Assembly (NCBI GenBank): GCA_963693085.1
Contig: OY856409.1
Location: 1,535,185,072-1,535,249,071 of the forward strand
DNA from: Alisma plantago-aquatica
Taxonomy: Eukaryota; Streptophyta; Magnoliopsida; Alismatales; Alismataceae
Direction: 5' to 3'
Length of the DNA stretch: 64,000 nt
Shown here one piece after another: positions 49,561 through 61,040 of the stretch. The notes under the pieces are model-generated. The model saw only the letters and a list, made by a program, of their open reading frames with translations, did no database searches and had not been told where the DNA came from. The translations under genes and the position numbers were made by a program. Position 1 is the stretch's first letter. Every line of letters starts with the position of its first letter.

Positions 49561-51262
49561 TGTTTTTTTGGTATGTATGCCTAGAGAGCCAATCATATGA
49601 TGATTGTAATGGAATAAATATAAATGATTTGAACAACAATAAAGGGAAAACTTCCAATTTATTATGTTTAATTTGGTTATGAGATAATGATGTAACATTA
49701 TAAATGTCTAGAGAATTATATTACTCAATGACATATGACTTCAAGAGCGTGACTTGGAAGAATGAGATCATACTGATGTTAAGAGTATATACATTCTCAT
49801 TATGTCCCTGATCGATAGTTATTGTGGAAGGTAGATAGACAACAATAACACATAAGATTAGAATGTGAGTTGGTTGATGACTTAATCTCATTATGATATG
49901 GTGATATCAAACTGACCACACAGATACATGTTAGGGAATAGTGTATTAGACAGACCTACCATGATACTGAGACATGGAAGCCATCATCATGGAAGTCATA
50001 GTCATCTCTCACAGTGATGGTGGTGTTTGTGGTTGTTTTATCTAAAATCACTACACTCATCACATGTCGTTCGGTACACATTGACATCACCAAACACAAT
50101 CTTGAAACATGAGTTGTCATAAAGGTGATGATTGGATGACTGTGACACATGGGGAATGACTATGAGTGATAGAGATGGGATTTGTCCCTCCTCTTGGAGT
50201 ATGATTTCCTAGGCTTCTTGATTAGAGAGACTGAGAGATGCATGGCTATGCACATGTGAGTTAATATATGACATGGAACTTAGATATATCTCAAACAATC
50301 TGCTGTGGTTCAAGGAACAAGATTGAATGTTGATGAGGGTGACTACTCCATGCCTCGAGTTCAATCTGGATATCAGTGACAAAGGAACTATACAAAAATT
50401 GTAACACCATACATAGATTGTTGGTTGATGTTGTTCTCCAAATCTCCATTTACTTGGGTAGCATTGATGTGTGAGTAGGCACTGCTCATTGTTTATGACG
50501 TCATAAGCTTTAATGGACATTCACTGCCAATGTAACATGGCACCTATAGGGTCACACACATAGGTCTTAACCTAGAATAGGCGTTTAGTCTTGAATGATG
50601 ATTGAATTGATTACTAAATTTCTTAGGCAATTCACACAACAAACCATCTAAATGCACTGCCAAACAATCGACTTACCTAGTAAGAAAGTCGTCTAGAGTG
50701 CCAAACGGTCAGGTCAAGGGTTGAGACAGACATTTGGAGTGTTAGATTGATTGGAACTGAATTGGCTGAAGTTCTATATGAATCAGGCACCAACCGATCG
50801 ACTCACTAGGTGAACCAATCGGCTCAGGTAGAGTGAGAGGACCGCTTCACCTAGTGAACCGATCGGCTTGGTTGGGCTGGTGGAAGATTCTAGCAACTTT
50901 TTCAAATTTGTGAGAAAGATGGATCATTTAAATTGTTTGATTATTGATACAGGGAATTAATGTACAGAAATAATTAGAAACGAATTGTCAAATTCATATG
51001 TGATAGGTAAACTACAAAACGACTGTCTCACTGAGTGAGATGATCGGCTCACACACACCATACAACCGTCTAAGTTGTTAGACTACTAGTTCGATGCTTG
51101 TAGGTTGTGAAAATTTGAGATCTTTTGGTCCCTTCCACCCGCATAAAATGGTAACCCTAACCCAAATCCCTCCTATAAATCTAGGGGTACTAGGGGCTTT
51201 CCAGATCACAACAAAAACAACTAAGAATAGGTTGCTTAGACAATTGTTGTTTTCTCTAATTG
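49561..51262 (+). mobile_element. Copia-type LTR, 3'-truncated, module 2
   Basis: Paralogue of 44164-45871, starting TGTTTTTTTGGTATG at the same transposase position, with TATA box CCTATAAAT at 51172-51180. After 51262 the sequence turns into satellite-like DNA. Confidence 0.8.
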
Positions 51263-51284
51263 TTACCGCATTTTTAAGGGGACC

Positions 51285-52700
51285 ACTATCCATAATAGGT
51301 GCATGAATTGAACATGTTTGGGTGCATTTTATCCATAATAGGTGCCTATTCAACATGTTTGGACATATAAGTGGGCACAAATTATTCTAGAATAGGAGAA
51401 TATACTCAATTTTGGACACATCTTAGCCCAAAATGGGAGAAGATCTGCACTCAAATCAATATGTATTATCAATCAATAGGCAAGTGTAACCACATCATTG
51501 GGCATATAATAAATATTCCATAGGCGTATATACTTATAGTTGGATGCATGTTAGCCAGAATGGGTACACATCTTGACACACAAATGTGAGTGTGTTGTCA
51601 ATAAGTATTTATGTGTATCCACTTAAGTGGGCATATTTTCATTTATAATATGTGTGTTTTCATTCATAAGTAGGTGTGTGTATCCACATAAGTGAGTGGG
51701 TATTTATCCACAATAAGTGCATATACATATATTTTGGTGCATGCTAGCAATAATGGACTCACATCCAAACAAAGAAATTGATATGTGTGTTTTGGTCAAT
51801 TAGTAGGCTTGTGTAGCCCCATATGTTGTGCATATTCATCTATGATAGGGGCACATACTCATATTTAGGCGTGTTTTATCCCATAATAGGCACACGTCCC
51901 TTCACATGTATGTATATATAAGTGAGATAGTATTCATTTACAATAGGTGCATAAACTCATATCTGGGAGTGTGTTAGGTCATAATGGGCTCACATCCTTC
52001 AACATGTTTAGACACATAAGTGGGTCTGTATTCATCTGAGATAGGCATGTATTCATCTACAATAGGTGCTTCTACTCAAATTTGGGTGCGTATTAGCCCA
52101 TGATGGGTAGAAATCCACACAAATCGATACTTACTGTCAAACAATATGTGAGTGTAGAAACATAAGTGGAAGCCATATTCATCTACAATAGGTGCATATA
52201 CTCATATTTGGGCAAGTGTTAGCCTCAGATAAATGTGAGAGTGTTTTCAATAAGAAGGCGTGTATATCCACATAAGTAGGTGCATTTTCATCTACAATGT
52301 ATGTGTTTGGTTGATAAGTACATGCGTATCTACATAAGTGGGCCCATAGTCATCTACAACAAGCACACATACACATCTTTGGGTGCATGATAGAAATAAT
52401 GGAATTATATCCACACATAGAAAATTGATATGTGTGTTGTGGCAAATCAATATGTGTGTGTATCTAGATAAGTATGCATGCATTCATGTATCATAGACAT
52501 ACATACACATGTTCGGGCACATGGTATCCATAATGGGCACATATCCAGACACAAACCAATACTTGATGTCAATCATTGGTTGAGAGTAAAAACATATGTT
52601 GGTGGGTATTGATATGCAATAGGCAGTAATACTCTTATTTGAGCTCATGTTGGCTAGAATGGGCAAACATCTGCGCGTACCATTGGTAAGTGTTTATGCA
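51285..52700. repeat. Degenerate satellite, about 125-bp unit, roughly ten copies
   Basis: Recurring order of words: CATAAGTGGGCAT, TTCATCTACAATAGGTGCAT, ACTCATATTTGGGTGCATG, TTAGCCCATAATGGGCACA, then CAATCAATAGG and GTGTATCCACATAAG. The TTAGCC..AATGGG landmark is at about 51422, 51550, 51743, 51874, 51972, 52092, 52210, 52388, 52524 and 52649. Spacing is mostly 119-136 bp with longer units near 180-194 bp. Copies have diverged strongly, so the array is old. No gene lies within. Confidence 0.8.
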
Positions 52701-52779
52701 CCATTTATAGGTAGTTATTCACAATTAATAGGAGAACCCACAAATCGATATCACTCACTCAACAAATGGTTAATATATG

Positions 52780-53245
52780 CCTACTCTCATTACCACCTTC
52801 TTCCCCCATTATGTCCCTCATCCTTTCTTATACTTTCCTCCTCTTCTTTCAAGACTGCCCTCCTTTCCTCTACTCTTATTACTTCCCTTTTTCCTCATTA
52901 CTTCCTTCTTCTTTCTTTATATTTCACACCTCTTTTTTCATGACTTACCTCCTCTCCCATACTCTCATTAGTTCCCTCATTACTTCTCACATTTCTTTGT
53001 CACTTCCCTCCTCTCCCCTTCACTTATCTCCTTGGCTATTTTCGACTTTCCTAAAAAAGAGGCAAAAAGAAAAAATTTAGTAGGAGGGAGGGGTATGGTA
53101 TAGAGTCGAAAGAGGTGGGACTAGTGGCAAGAGTGGCAGAAGGTGGGAGTGGTAGCAGGTAGGTAGGTGGAGAGTATAAGGTGGGGAAAGATGGTGGTTT
53201 CAAGGAGTGGTAGTTTAGGTAGGTGGTTTTGTTGTGCATGACCCG
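52780..53245. repeat. Strand-asymmetric pyrimidine tract followed by purine tract
   Basis: About 52780-53050 is nearly all C/T with scattered A, in loose repeats of CCTCTCCC, ACTCTCATTA and ACTTCC. From 53051 the strand switches to G/A-rich sequence (GGAGGGAGGGG, GTGGTAGCAGGTAGGTAGGTGG). The frames read here (52647-53080 and, on the minus strand, 53051-53266) are low-complexity artefacts. Such mirror composition can form triplex or hairpin structure. Confidence 0.75.
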
Positions 53246-53527
53246 TGTGTAAAAGGGAGTCACCATGCAAAAAAATTAACCCTTAGATTTTAAGATATAT
53301 GTGGCTTCTCCAAACCTACAATAGTAGTTTGATTTGGTATATTCTAGTAATTGTTGACTCTTAGTCTATGACGACAGTGGAAGACCGACATGCGTGTTTC
53401 TAAACCTGTTTGGTTTTTCCAAAAAATGTTTTCTATCACCCCATCAAAATGCACATATACCTCAATCCCACTATTGTCCTCCCAAAAAGTCAGAGCCAAT
53501 AAAATATCTCCATCCTTAAAGAGAGAG
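53246..53527. other. Unassigned spacer
   Basis: Ordinary sequence between the purine tract and the putative LTR. Nothing recognised. Confidence 0.4.
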
Positions 53528-54529
53528 TGTAAGGACCCTGACCTCTATTTTGGGCTTATCCTGTTTGCTTTCCCTAACCCTGGTGTTTAGTTGCTTTCTA
53601 ATCACCTCAAGTGGTGATTAGGGTTTGTTTGTGCTTTGTTGAGAGTTGGAGGTGCTACTTGCATATAACCTAAGTTTAGGGTTGATGAGTAAGTTTGTCA
53701 CCTTGAGAGATGTTTTCTCTCTTTTTGCTTCCTCTAGAGTTGAGAGGAAGGTTTGGGCTCATTTCTTGAGTTGCCTTGGACTTTGTTGACCTTTGTTGGG
53801 CTTTGGTTTGCCTTGTTTGGGCCTTTCTCTGCCTTGTTGGACCCTATATCGGGAAAGAGAGCTTGGTGTCGGCCATGGGTGTGTCGCCCATGGGGATGTA
53901 TCAGGCAAGGGAGTGAGTGTGTCGGCATGGACCATCTTTGACTCTTAGCTTCGTTTGTGTCACCACTCTAGTGGACACTTGGTGCATGATGCTTTCATGT
54001 GGCAATTGCCTTGGACATGTGTATGAGGTGGGATGAGAAGGTGGCACTGCCCATGGACAATTGTCCCTAGGTGGGCGACACATTGCCTTGTTTTCTCCTC
54101 CACCCTCTTCTATATATGTATCTCCTTTCTCTTGCTAAGGATCCCTTTAGTTCCTTAGTTTCCCCTCTTCCTTGGTGAACGAAACCTCTCCTTTGCAACC
54201 TTGTTGGTCGATACCCTTGGAGGAGCTAAACATGGTGGTCCATCCTTCTCTTTGGAGTCTTCTTCTTCTTCCTCTTGTGGTGGCCGAAGGTGTTTCTTGG
54301 TGCTAGGAGCTTGGATCTTGCTTAAGGTGGGTTACATAACTTCTAACCCTAACTATACTATCTTCTTTTATGTTTCATGTTCACATATGATCATGATTGG
54401 CCATGCATGTTGTTAGATGTGTTTCTTGCTCTAGCATGTACTTTTAATCTTGTGGATATAGTGATCATGTTGTTGTTGTTTCTTGTGTACCTTTGGACCT
54501 AGTTGGCCGAACCCATAGATTAGGGTTTC

Positions 54530-54800
54530 CTTTGGGGCAATACCCCTTTCTCTCCTTGGTTTTGAGAAGTGAGTTTGAGCTCTAGTAATGTAGAAAAAAA
54601 CCCCTCTCTCCCTTAGTCATTGAGAGGTGAGGGTATGCACTAGTTGCTTATGCAACACCCTCCTCTCACCATGGATTTGAGAGGTGAGCCTTTGGATGCG
54701 TGATGATCTAGGTTGGAGATGATCCATCATGTTTCCCGAATGGTGATGTAGGTTTTACAAAACCCCTCTCTCTTGGTTGTTGAGAGGTGAGCCACTTCTA
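54530..54800. repeat. Four GAGAGGTGAG hairpin repeats
   Basis: Four units, each with a CCCCTCTCTC-like arm followed after 10-25 bases by GAGAGGTGAG (about 54540, 54600, 54658 and 54762). Each can fold on itself. They are spaced 55-105 bp apart. Confidence 0.65.
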
Positions 54801-55684
54801 TTGATCTTTTAGTTTTTTGGATGATGGTGATCTTGAGGTTGATGATGACCTTGTCGGGATGAATAACATCCCCGATACCATCTGTGGCGAGGGACGCCCT
54901 ACCCATCACACTTCTAGTGAGGGTAGAGGGCACCTTTGGTGAGGGCTAGGTCTAACTCGACAAGACCTAGCTGATGATCCTTATCATATGGTCACATCTT
55001 TGTTGCTAATGAAATATGGAAAATGGTTTGTAAACCAATGACATGTTTGATGTTTAAAGATAATGCCTAATAAATATGATATGATGTTAGTTATGTTTAA
55101 GAGCTTAGATGGACGCCCATGATTTGATAGAAGTAATGTAATTGATACAGTATGCCACACATAGTCTTGATCATGACATGTGTAATTGCAAACCCTAATG
55201 ACATGATCATCAGTAAAGCTCTATGTCTGGTAATTTTAAGTTATCTCTCTTGTTGCGTATACTAACCATGCAGGTGTATAATATGAATTCATAGCCAGGT
55301 AAGAGCTATGAGGCATATGTGTTTGAATAACACTATATCATGATGATAATGGCTAATCACCTCAAGGAGGTGAAGTGTATCGGTTTGTAATTTTCCTTGG
55401 AAAAAGTGTATCAGGTTGTGAATAAAGTGATGATTGAGTTGAAGTATCTTATCCAACAAGATAAGTGATGGAAAAAATTTCATCTCTAGATTATCCTCAA
55501 GTGTTTTTCATATCAATATAAATATGAGTGCATGAATGAACACGTGTCAACCATGCATGGACACGTGGCACCGAGTAGCTTAAAGTGATGACACCTCATA
55601 TACACTCTTTTTAATGAACCTCAACTATATATACCACGCCTTTCACTAATTAGTGAAACTTTTCAAAACTTACCAACCTCGTTC

Positions 55685-55870
55685 TCTTAGATATCATGCA
55701 TAGTGTCTTAATATCGTGTATAGGTGAAGGGGTATCATGCATATAGCCTTGGCATCAACCATAGCAAAGTGATATCAGCCATAGCAAGGTGATATCAGCC
55801 ATAGTTAAGTGATATCGGCCACAAGTGAAGGTATATCGGCCACAGGTGAGGGGATATCATGCATGAGTGG
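55685..55870. repeat. Minisatellite of about 22-bp units (GATATCAGCCATAGCAAGGT-like)
   Basis: About eight consecutive units carrying GATATC(A/G)GCCA(T/C)A or ATATCATGCATA variants, each followed by a GTGA/AGGTGA segment. Confidence 0.75.
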
Positions 55871-56284
55871 TGAATTATTGTGCATGTTGCTAAGGAACAA
55901 GAAGGATCTAAAGCCTTAACCCTAAGGTGAAGCCATGATCATATTCAACCTTGGATTAAAGCATGGATTGAGGGTTGTGATCTTCCTTTCTTTTCTTCTT
56001 CACCAAATACTTATCCATGGTGATTCTTTGCATATAGAGGAGTTGTTTCAAACTTGGGAATGTGAAGCTTTGGAGCTTAAATCTTTGAAGTTGTTCTTGA
56101 GGTTGGTTATATAACTTGCACCCAATTATGTTATTATTCACCTTCAATTCTATTATACTTGTTGATATACTTTCAATTTTGAGTTTTCTTGAATATTTGA
56201 TGAGTCCATGAGTTATAATAGTTGCATAGACCTATTCTTCACGAACTAGAATAGTAAGAATGAAGGTTTTGAGCTTGATGATGA

Positions 56285-57030
56285 TGACATCATCATGATC
56301 CAACCTGATATCAGGTTGAAGTACCTCTAACCCGATATGACAAACCCTAGATGGTGAGTAACTCGATATGGTGATATGAAAACACCACTAGCATGATATA
56401 ATGATGAGTCTATACCTTGCACGATATAATGATGAAGCATATACCTTATGGACAATATGAGTGACACATACACACACCTTATGCATGATAGGGAGTCAAG
56501 TATATACCCTAAACACAATATGGTGTCGAGTATATGCTCTAACCCGATATGGTGATGTGAATATATCACTAGCACAATGTAATGATGAAGCATATATTCA
56601 ATGCACGATATGATGAACAATATGATGATGAAGTACACACCTTGTGCATGATATCGTGCCAATCATACACCTTGTGCACGATATGAGGTCAAGCTCACAC
56701 CTTATGCAGGACATGGAGTCAAGTATATACCCTAACCTGATATGGTGTTCAAACTTAGCATGGTAATGTGAAACTCGATATACCTTGGAACCCCACACCC
56801 CTATTAGTTTGTACGCTTGAATTAGTTGAGCTAATCAGTTTTCTAGCCTATCACTTAACACATGGCCAAGGGTAGGCCGATACCATGAAGGTTTGAAGAG
56901 ATATGAGCATAAGGGTCTAACCCGATATGCAAACCCTAATGTTGGGTAACCTGATATGGTAGCACGATATGGTGATGAGTACACACCTTAAATCGATATG
57001 GAAGCACGATATGGTGGAAGCACTTCAATT
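56285..57030. repeat. Long degenerate minisatellite around CGATATGG / ACACCTTRTGCA
   Basis: About 750 bp in which (C/G)(A/C)GATATG(G/A) words alternate with TACACCTTGTGCAC-like and TATACCCTAAC-like words at roughly 25-40-bp spacing. It ends about where the text becomes unique near 57030. Open frames here are repeat artefacts. Confidence 0.7.
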
Positions 57031-58894
57031 CAATGTACGTGGTGGAGTAACACATCAATTGTGTTATATCAAGTAATACATTAAGACATATAAAGTTTAA
57101 TGCATTTTGATAAGTAGGCCAATGTGCCTTGAAGAAAGGGTTGAGCCAATTTAATTGAATATGATGCAATCACCATCCTAGAGACAATGAGAGAGAAACT
57201 TATACTTGTGTGATAATCATGTAATGAACATACATTGATACTCCTAATATGAGTAGATTTTTTGATGAGATAACATGCATCACCAGTATGAGAAGATAGG
57301 TCTGAGGACCTAATAAAGGTTGAGTGCCTAGTTGAGGTGTTATCCTCTGATGATGAGATAAGGGATTGCTATCCCAAGATGTTGATGTAGGTTGTTGATG
57401 CCTTGAGAGGAAGTAGCAATATGTGAGGAGGGATTGAGATCCCATGATGATGTGATAATAACAGTATTAATATAGCTCAATGATGTTTATATTTTACAAC
57501 ACAATTGCCTCAACAACTCACGTAAAATATACTAATTAATTACAGTGGAACATATCATGTAGTTTGCCCTGGCCATAGATCCATCATCGTCAGAATTTGG
57601 TGATGGTGAAACAGGTTTATCCTACGGGATTACCTGGAGCGCATATTGTTGAATATTTGGGGTTTTCTCCTAGCCAAAAGTAGGAGGATTAGAGTACAAC
57701 TACGGTTGTAGACTCCATATGGTAAAGAGCATGGTGAATAGGTCCATGACTCAATGAGTTAGAGCATGAATGCATTCATCGCTCAGAGCATGGTGAATAG
57801 GCTCGTTGCTCAAAGTTTACTAGCACATGTATCAAGGTGAGCTAGAGATTTGGGTAGCTTGCGGATCTGACCCTAAGGCTGAGGCCATATAAGCATGAGA
57901 CTGCGGTCCTACTTTGGTTTTTGTGCACTAACCATGAGGAGGTGAGTTCATGGAGTCGGACTCTCCCATTGACCTTGTATAACACTAGTTTTTGGGCTTT
58001 GCAGCCAAATGTTGGATTTGAGCAGGGACAACTCACTTCCTCAGGGCATAACAAAACGTAATCCATCCGAATAGTATCTATTGCTTAGAGCAAAACACAG
58101 AATGTTGATTGAGGACTTACTTATATATCTTATCTAGTTATACCTTGCAGGTATGTGTACGATCCTTATATTCTGCGATAAGTTCTTATAGAGATTATCT
58201 TGTCCATCATGTTCCATAAAGAAATACTTGGTTATATGCCTCTTGGATATCTTGGTAAAATTGATGGTAATAATAGTTTACTCAATATGTTGCTCTTATT
58301 ATATGTCTTAACCATCTATCTGCTTTATTTGCTTTAACCTTCTGAGGTTTTATAGTTTCAGTAGGGAGTTATGTTTCTCGTTGGGACTGTGTGTCTCACC
58401 CCGCTAGTTTACAACCTTTTTAGGTGATCGCGCTAGACGTGGTAGTGGTCAAGAGGTTGCGGCCGAGCAACAAGAAGAGAAGTAGAAGGAAAGACATGGA
58501 CATCCTACTGTTATGGTGGTTTTGTAGTAGGGTCCTAGAGTCATCCTTGTACTCTCAGGTCCTCAGAGGTAGTTTGACGATGTTTCACGACGTATGGCTG
58601 TTGTACTTTTGTTTATCCTACTGCTGGCCTTATGTGGCCTGTTATGTATGTATAAATAGGTGATGAACTCTGGTGCTGACAGTATAGTTGGTTTCGATAA
58701 GCTGTGGACATATATCAAGGCATGCAAATGTTTATATAACATGTTTCCTTACAAGATCTAGATGTAATAGTTCTCTTTCATCTTCTTTCCGCAAACGATT
58801 TTAATTAACCCGTGTTTTCAGTAATATGTGGTTATGGTGTTTCTGCACGTTTTTGCATGGCATTTTGTTGTTTGTGTGATAGAGGGGTGTCACA

Positions 58895-61040
58895 GTTGGT
58901 TTGGTATCATCTTCACCACCATCCCATGACAACTCAAGTTGAGAAGGACCATTCATATCGAGCCTAGGACATTAAATAAGGGCGCTTCTTGGGAGGCAAC
59001 CCAATTTTATTTTTGTTTAGGTGTTTTTGTTAGTTACATTTCATATTTTTCCTATTAGATTTTAGTTTATGTAAAAAGCTATCTGATGCTCTTGTTTGGT
59101 GTGTAGACAGGGTCAAAGTCGGTACTACCAACACCCAAGTTGGTACTACTGACTCCTTATCAGTTCAGATCCAGTAGGAAGTCAGTACTACCGACACTAA
59201 ACTCGGTACTACTATGTTTTTTCAGGAAAAATCACAAAATCCTAGACCAAAGTTGGTACTGCTGAGTCCAAATTTGGTACTACTTACTTTTTCAAAAAAA
59301 AAGTGACAGAGCTACAAGAAAAAGTTGTCACTACCAATGACACACATGTGGGTGGGAACCAATTTTTAAAGATCAAAGAAGGAGGGAGAATGTCATATAT
59401 TGATGCTAAAAAGACATAAATTAGTGGCACCAACAAGAGAGATCTATGATTGATCCAAAGAGCCACCACTACCACCACCCTTCAGAGAAATTGGTACCCC
59501 CATTCCACTTCTATGTTTGAATTTTGACTATGAGTTCATAGTCAAGTTCCATCTTAGGGGGGTGTTGGAGCTGCTTTATCTTCCCTTTTACTTTTTTTAG
59601 CTTTTAATTTTATAATTTGTGGGATCTACAATCTATCTAGTGTAACGCGGAGTTTAAATTTTGTTTGTTCCTAACAATTGTCATGTGTGCTTTCAAGTAT
59701 GCAATGGAAATTGAAAATCTTTTTGTGGGCTTAGTTGTGAGTACTTGAGTAATCTCACTTAGAGGAAATCTATGGGAAAGTCAGTTTAAGGACATTTAAT
59801 GAAAGGACATCTTAATTATTCATGAAATGTGGATGAATATGAGGTTTGAGCCTAAGTTGATCAAACAGTTAACATGATCTTAAATGGAAATTTAAGAAAG
59901 AAACCCTACAGTTACCTTGTACACATGTCATTAGAAAGGGACATATCATAGTTTATGAAAGTATTTGTCTCTTAATTATGTGATTCCATTCATCTTCCAT
60001 TAATTTTGATCCACCACCCTAAGATGATCAAGTAGTCCAAATTATTTATTTTTATTTGCATTTGCATGACATAAATATGCAACATTATAGTAATTTTTCT
60101 TTGATTGCATCATTAGAAAAATGAAAATGGAAAAAATATGCATAATTAGTTATCATGCATATCATTTTAATTACATAAGAAATTACATGTAGATAATATG
60201 CATTCCATATCATTCATTTCTATATCATTTGGATATTGTTTTCCTTCAAAATTTAAGTGTAGGGAGACACATCCATACTCTTAAAAAAGAAAAAAGGAGT
60301 GATATGTTAGTAAAGCTCAAGCATAACTTTCCATCATGCTAAAATAATGGGCCAATAAAAAAGAAATAAAAAGAAAGTTTGTTAATGTTTCAAAATTAAG
60401 AGGGAGGAAGGATGCCCTCAAATCTTCACATAAAAGATGGAAACATTCTCATGAGGCTTTATTTTGTTTTCTTACTTCATTCTCATTTATTTGATGGGAT
60501 TGGTTGATTCATGCATCATATCACCCAATAATATTAGGCATTACGATTCATGCATTTTGAATTCTCTTTACAATATATGTTAATCATGTTTTATTTTTGC
60601 ATAAATAATTCGGATATACTCATGATTCTTTATTTGCCACCCATTCCGTTCCATTCGTTTCTCTTATCGGTAGGCCACTTAAATGATTATTCTCTTCAAC
60701 CATTCTTATAAGGAGAACTGCTTCCAAGTAGTTGGTAGTTAGGAAAAGAGAAATGTAGAATAGGCAATCACATAATGCACCAAGTGAATGTTTGATTGAT
60801 TATGATGTTAACTGATCTCTTGGTAGTGTTCATTGATCTAAGGGTGGATAAATTTTATGGAAATTTTTTATCGCTAAAGAGAAATTAATTGTCAAGTGAT
60901 TAATGAGAGTCAGTTCGAGACCACCAAGTGGGGATAGCTGAGAACTGATAGTCATAGTTTATATCCTTTTGCTGACTTGTGTCAAACATAACTGAGAGTT
61001 TGTTTCTCGTGGATGAATAACATTTAATCTTAGGGGAGTT
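58895..61040 (+). mobile_element. 3' non-coding part of an Athila/Tat-like gypsy element
   Basis: Contains GCGCTTCTTGGGAGGCAACC (58981-59000), a block I recognise as common after the pol region in plant Athila/Tat-group elements. It also has a purine-rich AAGTGTAGGGAGACACA (about 60257) and a polypurine tract TTAGGGGAGTT (61030-61040) just before the LTR. A cluster of GGTACTAC(C/T)GA words lies at 59118-59285. No gag, pol or env coding is present: the element is cut on the left at 58895, where the LTR-like segment begins. Confidence 0.55.
59118..59285. repeat. GGTACTACCGAC-type short repeat cluster
   Basis: Six or seven copies of (T/C)GGTACTAC(C/T) in 170 bp, often next to its near-inverse, for example GTCGGTACTACC followed by ACCGAC. 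More copies recur at about 61265-61440 inside the LTR. Confidence 0.7.

Larger units (their letters stand above)
45945..51262 (+). repeat. Tandem duplication, module 2 (5.3 kb)
   Basis: Direct repeat of 40557-45871, offset 5388 bp at the left end. Base differences are scattered and few. It keeps 21 bp in the transposase (near 48500) that module 1 lacks, so module 1 is not simply the ancestor. Confidence 0.97.
53528..58894 (+). mobile_element. Putative very long gypsy-type LTR or LTR-like segment
   Basis: Starts TGTAAGGACCCTGACC and ends AGGGGTGTCACA, related inverted ends of the TG...CA type. It has a TATA-like CTATATATG at about 54111 and, near the 3' end, the stretch CACCCCGCTAGTTTACAACC...TTAGGTGATCGCG, which resembles the 3' region of plant chromovirus LTRs. 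Seven bases after the end, TTGGTATCAT could be a decayed primer site. Against: there is no second copy in the window, the flanking 5-mers (GAGAG and GTTGG) do not match, and 5.4 kb is long for an LTR. It has no recognisable protein-coding sequence. Open frames are under 85 codons. Confidence 0.4.

Noticed and set aside
51285..52700. Repeat-spacer look reminiscent of a CRISPR array
   Set aside because: The units are long, diverged and contiguous, without constant repeats separated by unique spacers, and the DNA is plant nuclear.
52647..53266. Cluster of frames on both strands
   Set aside because: They are readings of the pyrimidine and purine tracts.
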